NCBI RefSeq assembly: GCF_022818495.1
Contig: NZ_CP089291.1
Coordinates: 558,001-622,000, forward strand
Length of the DNA: 64,000 nt
Direction of reading: 5' to 3'
From: Fodinisporobacter ferrooxydans
Lineage (GTDB): Bacteria > Bacillota > Bacilli > Tumebacillales > MYW30-H2
This document shows positions 16,956-26,635 of this stretch, piece by piece (within the stretch, counting starts at the first letter, position 1; each line of letters opens with the position of its first letter). The notes under the pieces are model-generated. The model ran no database searches and was not told the origin of the DNA. It saw only the letters and a list, made by a program, of their open reading frames with translations. The position numbers and the translations under genes are program-made.

Positions 16956-18473
16956 CTACATGAGACGATTCAACTTTTCTCTGAAGGATAGAATCTTTTT
17001 CCAGATCTTCTTGCCTAACGAGGCATAATCCTCTTGGCTATGAATCTGTCTGTGGCAATGTTCATGTACCGCGGCTAAATTGTTGACTCGATTGACGGAA
17101 GCCTGCGGGAGGTGAGGGTCAATATGGTGGATGTGTAGATTGAACGGTTGTAGTTCTTCGTCACAGACCCTGCATTTCCCTTTGTCCCGGTTATAAGCAT
17201 AAGCTCGATTCAGGAAGTATTCGAAGTTGTATCTCTTGTCGGTCGCGCCTTTGCTGATGATTTTAGAAAAGTGCAGAGATAACAGCTCATCTGCCCGTGC
17301 CCGCAAGGGTGTCTTTCCTGTTCGTTCCCGATACAGCTTTCGACCTTCTATCGTGAAGGGGGATTCCTCCGGATTCTTGAGTTGCGTTTTCTTCCACTTA
17401 CAAAATGCCAACGAAGTGATGCCGATATTCGCATGCTTGTACGTTACGGCTGGAATGCCCATTGTATAATCTGCGTGGACACTTGCGAGATTGTTCACTT
17501 CGTTGGCGGGAAGCCAAATGCCGCCGTATTTGTCCAATACCCTCTTTGCTTTCCATTTCAGGTTGTATGCATATTTGCTCAAGATGATGTTGACCCACGT
17601 GGTGCATTGATAATATTGGATGATTCCCCTGATCGTTGCGTTGACGACATTGATTTCATGGATGAGAGCTTCTTTGTTCTTGCAGCGTTTCAGGGTATTC
17701 AATTTCTGGTGGAGTTCCCTCGCTTTGCTTTTCAGCCGAGTTCGGTCGGGCATGGTTCGCGTCACATAGCCGGTTCGTGATTTGCCTTTGATCATCTTGC
17801 ATTCACAGCCGAGGAAATGGATCGGCTTCTCTCGGACGTTGGTGATGACTGTCTTCTCTACCGATAATGCCAGTTTGAGATTCGATCGTAAGTAATTGCT
17901 GATTCGTTGTTTCCATTTCTCCGCATTCCGTTTGGTGTCGGTCGCGAGTATCCAGTCATCGGCGTAGCGAACGAGATAAGCAGGCTTGAGGCGGCTCCTT
18001 TTCTTGAGGGCTTCCTGCTGAGTGCTTGGCGTTGCATACGTCTGTTTGGTTTTCTTGTTTTCCCATTCCCGGGTCACCCACTGATCGAACGAGTGGAGAT
18101 ACACGTTGGCAAGTAGCGGTGAGATGATGCCCCCCTGTACCGTTCCCAGCGGGTTGATCTGAATTTCATCCATGATTCCCGTTTTGAGCATCGCTTTGAT
18201 GATCATAAGCACTCGTTGATCGCGTATTCCCATGCCGTATAATTGTTTACACAGTTTGTTGTGGTTGACGCAATCGAAGAATTTGGAAATATCTCCTTCT
18301 ACGATCCAGGGGTATCCCGTGACATAGAGGATTCGCGTCGTTCTTTCCAGTGCCATATGCGCATCCCGCATCGGGCGGAATCCGTAAGAATGCTTAAAGA
18401 ATTGCGCTTCCATGATCGGTTCCAGAATGATTCTTACACATTCCTGTACGATGCGGTCGATGATGGCGGGCAC
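16956..18473 (-). pseudogene. ltrA: Group II intron reverse transcriptase/maturase, C-terminal part with HNH domain
   Basis: About 505 codons of a group II intron-encoded protein. It starts abruptly at PAIIDRIVQECVRIILEPI (RT block 1-2), continues with GYPWIVEGDISKFFD, LGTVQGGIISPLLANVYL and the active site LVRYADDWIL near residue 169, a thumb and maturase (domain X) region, and ends in an HNH endonuclease (CRVC...HIHHIDP...NLAAVHEHCHRQIH). The first 110 or so residues lie 3.0 kb away at 21425-21847, separated by an inserted element. Without rejoining, the RT lacks its N-terminus, so it is scored as broken. Confidence 0.88.
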
Positions 18474-18478
18474 GGTCA

Positions 18479-18817
18479 GTGCAAATTACACAATCATTCA
18501 GTCAGTCTTTGGGATTTCTAACAATTACCCACCCTTTCCACCCCCTTCACGATCAATCGTTTCAAATTTTAAAAGTGAAAGAAGTAAATGGAACCCGCAT
18601 GTACTCCATTCATACCGATTCGGGTATTGTTTGTATCCCTGAATCCTGGACCGATCGTCACTTGCCTTCGATTCAGGCTATTTCCCGTGCTCCTAACTCC
18701 CCACTTTACCTAGGGACTCTAAAAGAATTAATTGATTTCATTAAGAGAAAGGATGATCTCCAAACTCGTAAGAATATTATGATTGACAACTTGTCCCATA
18801 TGGAGGTATTTTCTTAA
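18479..18817 (+). CDS. DUF5372-like protein of the recombinase element
   Basis: Small protein (up to 112 residues) with the pattern FLTITHPFHPLHDQSFQIL followed by a beta-rich stretch ending in CIPESWTD. It resembles DUF5372, a family found beside this class of recombinase. The start is uncertain: GTG at 18479 lies at the very edge of the element and has no ribosome site; TTG near 18509 is an alternative. Its role is unknown; the fixed linkage suggests help in recombination or regulation of the recombinase. Confidence 0.65.
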   Translation: MQITQSFSQSLGFLTITHPFHPLHDQSFQILKVKEVNGTRMYSIHTDSGIVCIPESWTDRHLPSIQAISRAPNSPLYLGTLKELIDFIKRKDDLQTRKNIMIDNLSHMEVFS

Positions 18818-18818
18818 T

Positions 18819-19190
18819 ATGAATACTACTGATAAGAAATCAAGACCCTATCGTCAAGAATCGACTGAACAACTATTAACTCGTAGTCAACAAATAGTAG
18901 AGTCCTTATTTGATCCTAGCCAGATCCTTCGCGGTTCTCTTATCACACGCAACATCAAATGTGGTAAATCGGCCTGTCGCTGTTCCACCGGTGAAGGCCA
19001 TCCTAGTTTCTACCTATCTACTATCCATCAGGGACGCACCCGACTCGATTATGTCCCGGCTTCCTGGGAGCCATGGGTACGTGAAAGATTAGACAATTAT
19101 CATATCTTGCAGGAACTTATCGTAGAACTGACAGAAATCAACCTAGAGCTTTTACGCCGTCGTGAAAAAAGCGAGTTCCTGCAGAAATAA
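18819..19190 (+). CDS. DUF6788-like protein of the recombinase element
   Basis: A protein of about 123 residues with a C-x-K-x-x-C-x-C cluster (NIKCGKSACRCSTGEGHPSFYLS), then a helical tail. This resembles DUF6788, which commonly precedes recombinases of this type. ATG 18819 is chosen because the similarity begins there and GGAGG lies 12 bases upstream; the longer reading from 18783 overlaps the previous gene. The cysteines may bind zinc. Function unknown. Confidence 0.7.
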   Translation: MNTTDKKSRPYRQESTEQLLTRSQQIVESLFDPSQILRGSLITRNIKCGKSACRCSTGEGHPSFYLSTIHQGRTRLDYVPASWEPWVRERLDNYHILQELIVELTEINLELLRRREKSEFLQK

Positions 19191-19206
19191 TTCTGGAGGG
19201 GATTGT

Positions 19207-19340
19207 ATGTCTAGTTCTGCTTTAGCTGCTTTAGTGGGTAACGACAGCAACAAGGTAGAAGAATTCGTTTCTGTGTTCGCGAATATGCTGAGCTCATTCA
19301 TAGCGGCATGGCATGGGGAGGAGGAAATAGCAAATGAATC
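19207..19340 (+). CDS. Possible short ORF leading into the recombinase gene
   Basis: ATG 19207 has a strong ribosome site (GGAGGGG) and opens MSSSALAALVGNDSNKVEEF, an acidic, helical-looking peptide. The frame stays open to 19707, out of frame with and overlapping the recombinase gene that starts at 19334. Only the first 43 or so codons lie outside the recombinase gene; the real end is unclear. It could be a leader peptide coupling translation, or a small regulator. Not recognised. Confidence 0.4.
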
Positions 19341-21397
19341 AGACGATATCGTCCATGAAAGTACATCCACAACACCTGGATCGGAAAGCACTGATCTACA
19401 TTCGCCAGTCGACCTTAGCTCAAGTCCGATTTCACAGGGAGAGCACGGAGCGACAGTATGCCCTTCAGGAGAAGGCTCTGAGTCTGGGGTGGACACAGGA
19501 TCAAATTCAACTGATCGACGAGGATTTAGGTTTATCCGGTGGGCAAGGTTCCAAAAGGCAAGGATTTCAACGACTTGTAGCCCAGGTCTCACTCGGGGAA
19601 GTAGGTGCGATTTTTGGTCTCGAAGTTTCTCGCCTGGCTCGTTCTTCCGCAGACTTATTGCGCCTACTCGAACTGTGCAGTATATTCGACACCATCGTAG
19701 TGGATGAAGACGGCATCTATGACTTGAGTGATTTCAATGATCGTCTCATTTTGGGTTTTAAGGGTACGATGAGTGAAGCAGAGTTACACTTTTTGCGCTC
19801 ACGTCTCATTGGTGGGAAGAAGAATAAAGCCCATAAAGGAGAGCTGCGCTTTCCCTTACCCGTAGGCTATTGTCACGATGTGGACGGCAACACCGTGATT
19901 GACCCGGATGAGGAGGTACAGAATGCCGTGCGTCATATCTTTACTGCCTTTCGGGCAACAGGCAGTGCGTATGGTGTGGTTCAGTTTTTTTCGCAAAACC
20001 ATCTTCGTTTTCCGAAAAGAGCATACGGTGGTGTTTGGGCAGGAAAGCTTATCTGGGGTACGTTAACCCACGGTCGTGTATTGGGGATACTCTATAACCC
20101 TGCTTATACGGGCGCTTATGTGTTTGGTCGCTACAAGGATCGAAAACAATTGGATGAGCAGGGCTTGTTTGTTCATCGCATCGTTCGTTTACCCAAAGAC
20201 CAATGGGAGGTGCTTATTCACGACCATCATCCTGGGTATATTTCATGGTCAGAGTACGAAGAAAATCTCAAACAACTGCAGCAAAATCGAACAAACGCAG
20301 AAGTGAGTGGTCCAGCGAGGGAAGGGATTGCCCTACTTCAGGGAATCATCGTGTGCGGAAAGTGCGGTCGCCGCATGTCTGTTCGTTATACAGGAAATGG
20401 CGGGATCGCTCCACGGTATGAATGTAAAGCAAGATGGGAAAATGGCGATCGTGCCACTTGTTCTTCCCTTCGCTCTGAACCGGTAGATCAAGCCATTGCC
20501 GCCAGAGTTCTAGAGGCTGTACAACCTGCTCAACTTGAACTCGCCTTACGCTCATTCGACAAGGTTCTAAGCGAAGAAGATAAAGTGGAAACAAGTTGGA
20601 AACTTTCCTTGGAAAGAGCCCAGTATGAGGTGGATCGTGCACAACGCCAGTACGACCTTGCTGAACCGGAAAACCGATTAGTGACACGTGCCCTGGAAGC
20701 GAGGTGGAATGAAAAAATGGCGACACTCAACCAAATTCGTGAAGAATACGAGCATTACTGCTCAAGTCGTGCATGGCGACCGACAGAGCAAGATAAGCAA
20801 GATATTCTATCTTTAGCGGAAAACTTGCCACGTATTTGGCGTGCGACAACAACCGAGATAAAGGACCGTAAAAGAATCCTACGTCTATTAATCGAGGATG
20901 TCACTGTTTTTTGTGAGCCTGGTCAAGCGGATATTCGTTTAGGGATCCGCTGGCGCAATCAATGCCATGAGGTTGTTCACACGACCAAGCCCTTGCCGCA
21001 TCACTTGGCGCGCAAGCATTCGATGGAGACGATTGATCGTATTCGAGAATTAGCCCGCGATATGACAGACACTCAAATTGCAGCACATTTCAACCAATCC
21101 GGATACCGAACTCCTGAAGGTAAGCCATTTACCACTGACTCTATTCAGTGGCTACGATATCGCTACCGCATTCCTGGGCCTTCAAAACAAAGCAATGAAT
21201 GGACCGTAAAAGAAGTAGCTCTTCACTTTGGTGTAAGCACTCATGTGGTCTATTATTGGCTGAATAAAGGTTTATTAAAGGCAACCAAAATAGCACCGGG
21301 ATGGCCATGGAAAATTAAACTTGATGAACACACTAAGAGGACTCTGTCGGATTGGATTTCTCATTCAGGCCATATTTCAAAACGTTCAAAAACATAA
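19334..21397 (+). CDS. Large serine recombinase
   Basis: A 687-residue site-specific recombinase. The N-terminal resolvase domain has IYIRQSTLAQ with catalytic Ser25 and EVSRLARSSADLLRLLELC. It is followed by the recombinase domain (GYCHDVDGNTVIDPDEEVQ...), a zinc ribbon (VCGKCGRRMSVRY...YECKARWENG...C, near residues 338-375), a coiled coil (about 430-480), and a C-terminal MerR-like helix-turn-helix (WTVKEVALHFGVSTHVVYYWLNKGLL). The long length and domains match recombinases that move small elements with DUF5372/DUF6788 partners. Ribosome site GGGGAGGAGG. All catalytic features look intact, so the element may still be active. Confidence 0.9.
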   Translation: MNQTISSMKVHPQHLDRKALIYIRQSTLAQVRFHRESTERQYALQEKALSLGWTQDQIQLIDEDLGLSGGQGSKRQGFQRLVAQVSLGEVGAIFGLEVSRLARSSADLLRLLELCSIFDTIVVDEDGIYDLSDFNDRLILGFKGTMSEAELHFLRSRLIGGKKNKAHKGELRFPLPVGYCHDVDGNTVIDPDEEVQNAVRHIFTAFRATGSAYGVVQFFSQNHLRFPKRAYGGVWAGKLIWGTLTHGRVLGILYNPAYTGAYVFGRYKDRKQLDEQGLFVHRIVRLPKDQWEVLIHDHHPGYISWSEYEENLKQLQQNRTNAEVSGPAREGIALLQGIIVCGKCGRRMSVRYTGNGGIAPRYECKARWENGDRATCSSLRSEPVDQAIAARVLEAVQPAQLELALRSFDKVLSEEDKVETSWKLSLERAQYEVDRAQRQYDLAEPENRLVTRALEARWNEKMATLNQIREEYEHYCSSRAWRPTEQDKQDILSLAENLPRIWRATTTEIKDRKRILRLLIEDVTVFCEPGQADIRLGIRWRNQCHEVVHTTKPLPHHLARKHSMETIDRIRELARDMTDTQIAAHFNQSGYRTPEGKPFTTDSIQWLRYRYRIPGPSKQSNEWTVKEVALHFGVSTHVVYYWLNKGLLKATKIAPGWPWKIKLDEHTKRTLSDWISHSGHISKRSKT

Positions 21398-21424
21398 GAT
21401 TTACATACCCTAATTCTTTTTTCA

Positions 21425-21847
21425 CTACAAATCCAAAACATATTTGAGGAGTGTGCAGTATGAATAAACCGTCGGAATCCCCAGCGGGCGTTTCTCCGAT
21501 TTTCCGGGTTTCGGGATATACTTCCTCCGAATGGGATGCGGTTCGTGTCTGGTTAGGCTGGCTTGTACCCGTGCAATGATCTCGGGGTAGTCCTTTTCCA
21601 GAATATGCTCGCGCATCGTTTCCCCGTCGCTGCCCGGTGTTTCGCTGCCTTTGTTGCTCTTGATGTTATGAATGGCGGTGAGAATGGTTATTTCCGATTT
21701 CATGTATTCCAGCAGTCCTTTGAACCGGGGTTTTCCTCCCCGATTCAGGGCGGCTTTGGTTTCGATATACAGGAAATCCAGCAGATTTCTCAGATCGATT
21801 TCGGATGATAGATTCTTGTGTTCAGATAAGTTAGATGGTTGAGCCAA
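21425..21847 (-). pseudogene. ltrA: Group II intron reverse transcriptase, N-terminal part
   Basis: This is the missing beginning of the maturase at 16956-18473. It reads SLTRHEPHPIRRKYIPKP followed by KRPLGIPTV (RT block 0/1), then about 13 unrelated codons from the inserted element up to a TAG. It was separated from the C-terminal part by the serine-recombinase element. Confidence 0.85.
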
Positions 21848-22625
21848 AGCATCACCCCCCTTGTAGAGGATTTTACTTTGGGTTGAGTCAGGTATGCGCA
21901 GCGGCTTCCCTAACGGTTGAATGATTCATGTAAAAAAAAAACTTCAGTCATGACTATGCCCCTTCGCTCGGGGTCGTTTTCTCCTCCTTCGCATATCGCT
22001 ATGCGTAGTGACTAACGGCGACCAGTCATCACTACTACGGGCTGATGTCCCCTGAATGCGGCAGCCATTTCCTTCTGCTTAGAAGCATTAGAGTTCTCTC
22101 TCCTTGACATCCTCTTTCAGGGTTCCGCTGTTTCCTGTATTCTAGTCTTGTAGGATTCCCTTAGGTCTCTCTTATAGCCCGCCAGCCGTCCTTTTATCCA
22201 GGGTTGGGGGATGCAGGACTTCTATCCTTTATGGGATAGAGATCGTGGTCGGCATTTTCTATTACCGTCCCGATGACTGAGCCCCTTATCAGGGGCGTGC
22301 AACTTCATTTTGTTGTCACTGGTTCTTTCGAGCCGTACACTCAGAGATTCGTCGGTGTCGATGGACACATTCTAACCATAGAATTCCATGACCCCCCGTC
22401 TACTTTACTTGCCATCTCAGGCTCGTGTTTCGCCGTCCTCAGCGAGCTCTCATACGGGACAAGAGAGAACTTGACCGCATGTCGCGGGGCTTAGGGTAGG
22501 AACGCCAACCTTCGTTCTAAGCAGGTACTTCCCCTGCCTATTTGAATACAGAATTCGATTGCCGGAGGCAATCGCTCGCTTTTATTGAGCGTTTCCGCTC
22601 AGGTTGTGGCGAGAACAGCGCGCAC
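21848..22625 (-). ncRNA. Group II intron 5' RNA domains
   Basis: A stretch of about 780 bases without a gene. On the minus strand it begins GTGCG and is rich in short GC stems, as expected for intron domains I to III. A run of ten T just before the maturase start is notable. No protein-coding frame here has a credible composition. Confidence 0.7.
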
Positions 22626-22626
22626 A

Positions 22627-23291
22627 GAAAAATAACCCAATCAGGCGATCTCGTGATATCCTTAAGGTTCTCAAGCCAGAAAGGAGATCAGATCGCTGAA
22701 AGGGTTACACTTGCTAGTTTACCCGATTTCGTGGCGATTGACCATACGATGCTAACATTTATGAATGAAGTTTTGTCTGCGTTCCGAGCTTGCTTTTCCC
22801 GAAAAGCCGCATATATCTTTGGCCATCTGTTTGGCGCCATCGGCATCCTTATGGGGACACCTCGGAAGTGGTTCTGCCTCCCGTAATTCATGAACTTGCA
22901 GGATGGTGTGAAATCCATCTTCGGCTGGGAACATCCAGCTGAGCGACAGGACTCCCATGTTGTGCAGATGATCGATCAGGGATTTGTAGCCGCCCAGGCG
23001 TTCGGGAAAGCAATCCTGCTCTTGGATCGCTACTTCCTGTCCATTCTTGTGAGCACCGATCTTAACTTGGCGGCGACGGACATCATCGAGTGATACGGAT
23101 ACCGTTTCAAGATCGAATGCACGTTCCGGGAAATGAAGCAAGCCATCGGCGGATTCAGCTACCATTTCTGGAGCAAGTCCATGCCGAAGCTGAAACGGTA
23201 TCGCAAGAAGGGAGAATCCCATCCAGTAGAACAGGCTATCGATGATAAGCAACGTACCCACATATGGAATAATGAAATAGCATACAAGTAA
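22627..23291 (+). pseudogene. Decayed IS4-family transposase
   Basis: A shrunken transposase on the plus strand, all in one frame but with two in-frame stops (near 22884 and 23091) and internal deletions. Pieces are FMNEVLSAFRACFSRKAAY joined directly to IFGHLFGAIGIL, then MNLQDGVKSIFGW, FGKAILLLDRYFLSI and finally RFKIECTFREMKQAIGGFSY. The last piece carries the IS4 YREK signature with correct spacing (Y-2-R-3-E-6-K). The left end (22627-22715) is also present, inverted, near 46.5 kb. The group II intron begins two bases outside this end. Confidence 0.8.
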
Positions 23292-23343
23292 ACCCTAACT
23301 GGGGTAATGTTTGTTGATACAGGCACAGAGAAAGGGAGATATA

Positions 23344-24816
23344 ATGAAAGAGAATATTGTTAAGGTAGAGGCGGGATGGAACTTTGACAACAGTTATGCT
23401 CGTTTGCCGAAATCCTTTTTTACGACAATCAATCCAACTCCTGTAAGCTCACCGAAGTTGATTATTCTTAATAAATCGCTTTCAGGATCCCTGGGTTTGG
23501 ACGTTCAAGCTCTGGAAAGCAAGGATGGCGTCGCGGTGTTTGCCGGCAATCAAGTTCCCGAAGGCGCTTCTCCGCTTGCTCAAGCTTATGCAGGACATCA
23601 ATTCGGGCATTTTACGATGCTAGGGGACGGCCGTGCAGTTCTGCTCGGAGAACAGCTGACTCCTGATGGCGAACGATTTGATATTCAGCTTAAGGGTTCA
23701 GGCAGAACACCATACTCTCGTGGAGGTGATGGTCGAGCGGCGCTTGGGCCGATGCTACGTGAATACATTATTAGCGAAGCAATGCATGCGCTTACCATTC
23801 CTACTACCCGCAGCCTGGCAGTCGTGACAACAGGTGAGTCCGTATTCCGCCAAAACGAATTGACAGGCGCCGTTTTGACTCGCGTGGCCGCTAGTCATCT
23901 GCGCGTTGGTACTTTTCAATATGTAGCAAAATGGTGCAAACCGGAGGATCTCCGTTTACTCGCGGATTACACACTACAAAGACATTTTCCAGAAGTTTAC
24001 GCCGAGGAGAATCGCTATCTTGCCCTGCTTCAGGAAGTGATTAAAAAACAGGCCTCACTGATTGCCAAGTGGCAGCTCGTTGGTTTTATTCATGGAGTAA
24101 TGAACACCGACAACATGGCGCTTAGCGGGGAAACAATTGACTACGGTCCTTGCGCCTTCATGGATACATATGATCCGAAAACTGTGTTCAGTTCCATTGA
24201 CCGTCAAGGCCGTTACGCCTTTGGCAATCAACCGTATATTGCCGCGTGGAATCTCGCAAGATTGGCCGAAAACTTATTGCCGTTGCTACATGATAACGAG
24301 GAACGGGCTGTCAAAATCGCCGAGGATGCAATATCAAATTTTAGTAAGTTGTATTACAGTCATTGGCTTGCTGGAATGAGAGCGAAACTCGGAATCTTTG
24401 ATGAAGATGCGCAGGATGAAACCCTTATAAAAAATCTGCTCCAGTTGATGCAGAAATATGGCGCTGACTACACGAATACCTTCCTTGCATTAACTTTTGA
24501 AAATTTGGATGATACCGTCCTGTTTGACTCCACTGAATTTAAACAGTGGCATGAGCAGTGGCAGATCAGACGGAACAGGCAAAAGGAACTCAAAGCTTCC
24601 TCACATGAGTTGATGCGCAAGAGCAATCCGGCGGTAATCCCACGCAATCACCGAGTAGAAGAGGCTCTAGAAGCTGCGGAGAGAGGAGACATCAGTGTGA
24701 TGAAGAGACTGCTGGATGTGCTGTCGAGCCCCTATGCGCACTCTCCTGAACAAGCCGAATACGCAGCACTACCTGAACGAACAGGCCAACCTTACCGGAC
24801 CTTTTGTGGTACCTGA
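23344..24816 (+). CDS. selO: Protein adenylyltransferase SelO (YdiU/UPF0061)
   Basis: A 490-residue pseudokinase-fold enzyme that transfers AMP from ATP onto protein Ser, Thr or Tyr residues. Family motifs are all seen: [15 protein letters not shown], the nucleotide-binding [41 protein letters not shown] (metal Asn/Asp), DYGPCAFMD, and the conserved C-terminal end (YRTFCGT), so the gene is complete. ATG 23344 follows AAAGGGAG. It stands alone between the IS4 relic and the first Wadjet operon and is not obviously linked to either. Confidence 0.93.
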   Translation: MKENIVKVEAGWNFDNSYARLPKSFFTTINPTPVSSPKLIILNKSLSGSLGLDVQALESKDGVAVFAGNQVPEGASPLAQAYAGHQFGHFTMLGDGRAVLLGEQLTPDGERFDIQLKGSGRTPYSRGGDGRAALGPMLREYIISEAMHALTIPTTRSLAVVTTGESVFRQNELTGAVLTRVAASHLRVGTFQYVAKWCKPEDLRLLADYTLQRHFPEVYAEENRYLALLQEVIKKQASLIAKWQLVGFIHGVMNTDNMALSGETIDYGPCAFMDTYDPKTVFSSIDRQGRYAFGNQPYIAAWNLARLAENLLPLLHDNEERAVKIAEDAISNFSKLYYSHWLAGMRAKLGIFDEDAQDETLIKNLLQLMQKYGADYTNTFLALTFENLDDTVLFDSTEFKQWHEQWQIRRNRQKELKASSHELMRKSNPAVIPRNHRVEEALEAAERGDISVMKRLLDVLSSPYAHSPEQAEYAALPERTGQPYRTFCGT

Positions 24817-24876
24817 TTTAGAAACACATGAACAACATTCAATTATAAAAAGCTCCACGATTTATTTACCGAAAAA

Positions 24877-24891
24877 GGCATGCGATGTGCC
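24877..24891. terminator. Short bidirectional terminator between selO and the Wadjet operon
   Basis: A 4-5 bp stem (GGCA 24877-24880, TGCC 24888-24891) is flanked by T-rich DNA on both sides: TTTATT after it on the plus strand and TTTTT on the minus strand. It is weak but well placed between two convergent transcripts. Confidence 0.4.
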
Positions 24892-24892
24892 C

Positions 24893-25129
24893 TTATTTTA
24901 TTCCTGCACAAATTTCCGTTTGACCCGCAACTTCAAAATGTACACCATCTTCTTCAACCGACACTCCTTTCGGGATGATTTTTGAAATTTCAACTATCTC
25001 ATCGTACTTATTACTCTCATATTTTGCCTGCCGATACAATCTGCAACACTTAAACTGTACCGGCATACTTTCAAGATCCTTCCCTGTTAGCAAATGAGTC
25101 AACAATGGATGAATCTGTGCGTTTGCCAT
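24893..25129 (-). CDS. Hypothetical protein of 78 residues downstream of jetD
   Basis: Unrecognised small soluble protein (starts MANAQIHPLLTHLL, ends EVAGQTEICAGIK) with three cysteines and an amphipathic N-terminus. It starts 42 bases after the jetD stop on the same strand and ends at a hairpin with a T-tract, so it may be the last gene of the first Wadjet operon. The ribosome site (AGGAAG, 12 bases upstream) is weak. It may also be a chance frame. Confidence 0.4.
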   Translation of the reverse strand: MANAQIHPLLTHLLTGKDLESMPVQFKCCRLYRQAKYESNKYDEIVEISKIIPKGVSVEEDGVHFEVAGQTEICAGIK

Positions 25130-25171
25130 TTGATCGCAATTCTTCCTATCGCTGTAAATTGTTCGTTTCTT

Positions 25172-26635
25172 CTAAACCAAAAAGGCTTCTTGCTCCAAAG
25201 TGCCCCCAACTTCGAGCAGCTTCCGGATCAGCCGTTGCCATATTTCATAGTGTGGATTCGCCAATAATCCTTCCAATCGAACTCGGTACTCTTCGTCAAA
25301 AGGTTCGACAAACTCAATCAAGTCATCGACCCACTGCGGTTCCATCCTCCAGGGATGCACATGCGGCCAAACGGAATCTCGGAGTGTCTGAAAAATCAAT
25401 ATGCCTCCATAATCGAGATCACCCCAATGAAGAAACACTGGATTTTGTCTATCATTTTGAATCGAAATTTCCATTTGCACTTGCTTAGATTCTTCCACTT
25501 GCACTTGTGTAAACTCTGCCAATTTACGCAGAAAACGCCGTTTACCGGGACTTGGGAAACCACCGAGATAAATCACGAGCTCGTCCTGCTTTCGTTCATG
25601 TCGGATATAGTGGCGATAATTGGTTCGGTTTTCAATCGTTACAATTCGACTGATCGGCAGGGCAATGATCTGCAAATGATCGATTACCTCCGTATCCAAA
25701 GCCAAGCCAAAAGGAAAATCAGCACAATCCAACTTTAAATTCATGTCAATAGAAAGTTCCAAGCAATCAAACTTCCGGTTGAGACTGGATTCAATCGGAC
25801 TCTTGCCATTTCCCCATTGAAGTGATTCGTTTCGAAGAGATTCGCCCCAAACTCCAAAAACGATCGGTCCGCAAAAAGCGATGTCTTCATGTGAAACTGC
25901 TATGCCAATCTCCGAAAGCAAATACGCGTCCAATTCAACCGTATTTTCAGCAATATGCAGATCTCTTGGAAAAGCCGTATACTCCCAATAATGGCGCAGC
26001 AAACTGACGATTCTGGAACGGACTTGCGTTTCGAACGCTTTACTGGACTTTAAATACCGTTTGGAAAACAGACGCATCGGCAGCACCTCGTCCCCCTTGT
26101 CGACGATTCCGGCGAGTGTTTTCAAGAGCAATGAACGTTTGTCTTGTTGTACAGGGATCAGAGACCCTGGTATCGACTGATTCCGATCCATATAGGACTT
26201 GACGTCGGCTATCCATGCCTGTATCCACGACGGCAGCAAGTTCCCGAATCGATCAATCAACTGTAACAGCTCCTTGCGAACTGTTTCGAGTTCATCCGCT
26301 TTTGGCCTCCGTCCGAGCAGACGATAAGCTGAATCAATCCCTTCCCAACAAAGCAGGACGCGGGCAAGCATATTGCCGACTTCAAAACGGCCCCATTCCA
26401 GTTCTACGATTCCTTCCTTCGCCCACTCTTGCAGCCCCCGATGAAGTTCCCGGCGTTCGTCTGCATCCATGCCTCCTGATTTGTACTTGGGAACGACAGC
26501 GTCTGTCATCGCTAATTGGATCCGTCTTGCTGTCCGTTCCCCGCGTACAAATGCCGTACTCGATTCATATTTATCCAGCAATTTGTGTAATATCGTAAGC
26601 GCATAATCACTTCCAGCTTGCGACATCTTACACAC
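25172..26635 (-). CDS. jetD: Wadjet system nuclease subunit JetD (DUF2220 type)
   Basis: A 487-residue Toprim-type nuclease subunit of the first Wadjet operon. The Toprim Glu lies in RIVTIENRTNY and the metal-binding acidic motif in HWGDLDYGGILIF, both in the C-terminal half, matching DUF2220. The N-terminal half is helical with winged-helix character and is expected to dock on the JetABC complex. In characterised systems JetD cuts circular DNA after JetABC has extruded it into loops. The gene overlaps the jetC stop by 8 bases. A start at MSQAG (26626) is possible. Both catalytic motifs look intact. Confidence 0.88.
   Translation of the reverse strand: MCKMSQAGSDYALTILHKLLDKYESSTAFVRGERTARRIQLAMTDAVVPKYKSGGMDADERRELHRGLQEWAKEGIVELEWGRFEVGNMLARVLLCWEGIDSAYRLLGRRPKADELETVRKELLQLIDRFGNLLPSWIQAWIADVKSYMDRNQSIPGSLIPVQQDKRSLLLKTLAGIVDKGDEVLPMRLFSKRYLKSSKAFETQVRSRIVSLLRHYWEYTAFPRDLHIAENTVELDAYLLSEIGIAVSHEDIAFCGPIVFGVWGESLRNESLQWGNGKSPIESSLNRKFDCLELSIDMNLKLDCADFPFGLALDTEVIDHLQIIALPISRIVTIENRTNYRHYIRHERKQDELVIYLGGFPSPGKRRFLRKLAEFTQVQVEESKQVQMEISIQNDRQNPVFLHWGDLDYGGILIFQTLRDSVWPHVHPWRMEPQWVDDLIEFVEPFDEEYRVRLEGLLANPHYEIWQRLIRKLLEVGGTLEQEAFLV

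Larger units (their letters stand above)
18474..21467 (+). mobile_element. Large serine recombinase element of about 3.0 kb
   Basis: A three-gene cassette (DUF5372, DUF6788, recombinase) inserted in the intron maturase gene. The maturase reads through to GIPTV on one side (ending near 21468) and resumes at VPAIIDRIV on the other (18473), so removing this block restores a continuous reading frame apart from one or two junction bases. The shared dinucleotide at the crossover looks like GT, normal for serine recombinases, and there are no long terminal inverted repeats. attL and attR are therefore at about 18474 and 21467. Confidence 0.75.
16845..22625 (-). mobile_element. Group II intron, interrupted by a serine-recombinase element
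   Basis: On the minus strand the intron begins with GTGCG at 22625, the standard 5' end, and continues through about 780 bases of structured RNA (domains I-III) to the reverse-transcriptase gene. After that gene comes a domain V hairpin near 16890-16935 (CGCCGTATG...GAAA...CACGTACGG), and a domain VI stem whose arms are AAGGAG and CTCCTT, placing the 3' end near 16845 (plus or minus 10 bases). About 3.0 kb inside (18474-21467) is a later insertion that splits the maturase, so this copy cannot make its own enzyme. The 5' exon is the end of an IS4-family relic; the 3' side is a LysR fragment. Confidence 0.8.

Noticed and set aside
22752-23261. A 169-codon minus-strand frame across the IS4 relic
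   Set aside because: The plus strand carries recognisable transposase pieces with the YREK motif, so the minus frame is a shadow.
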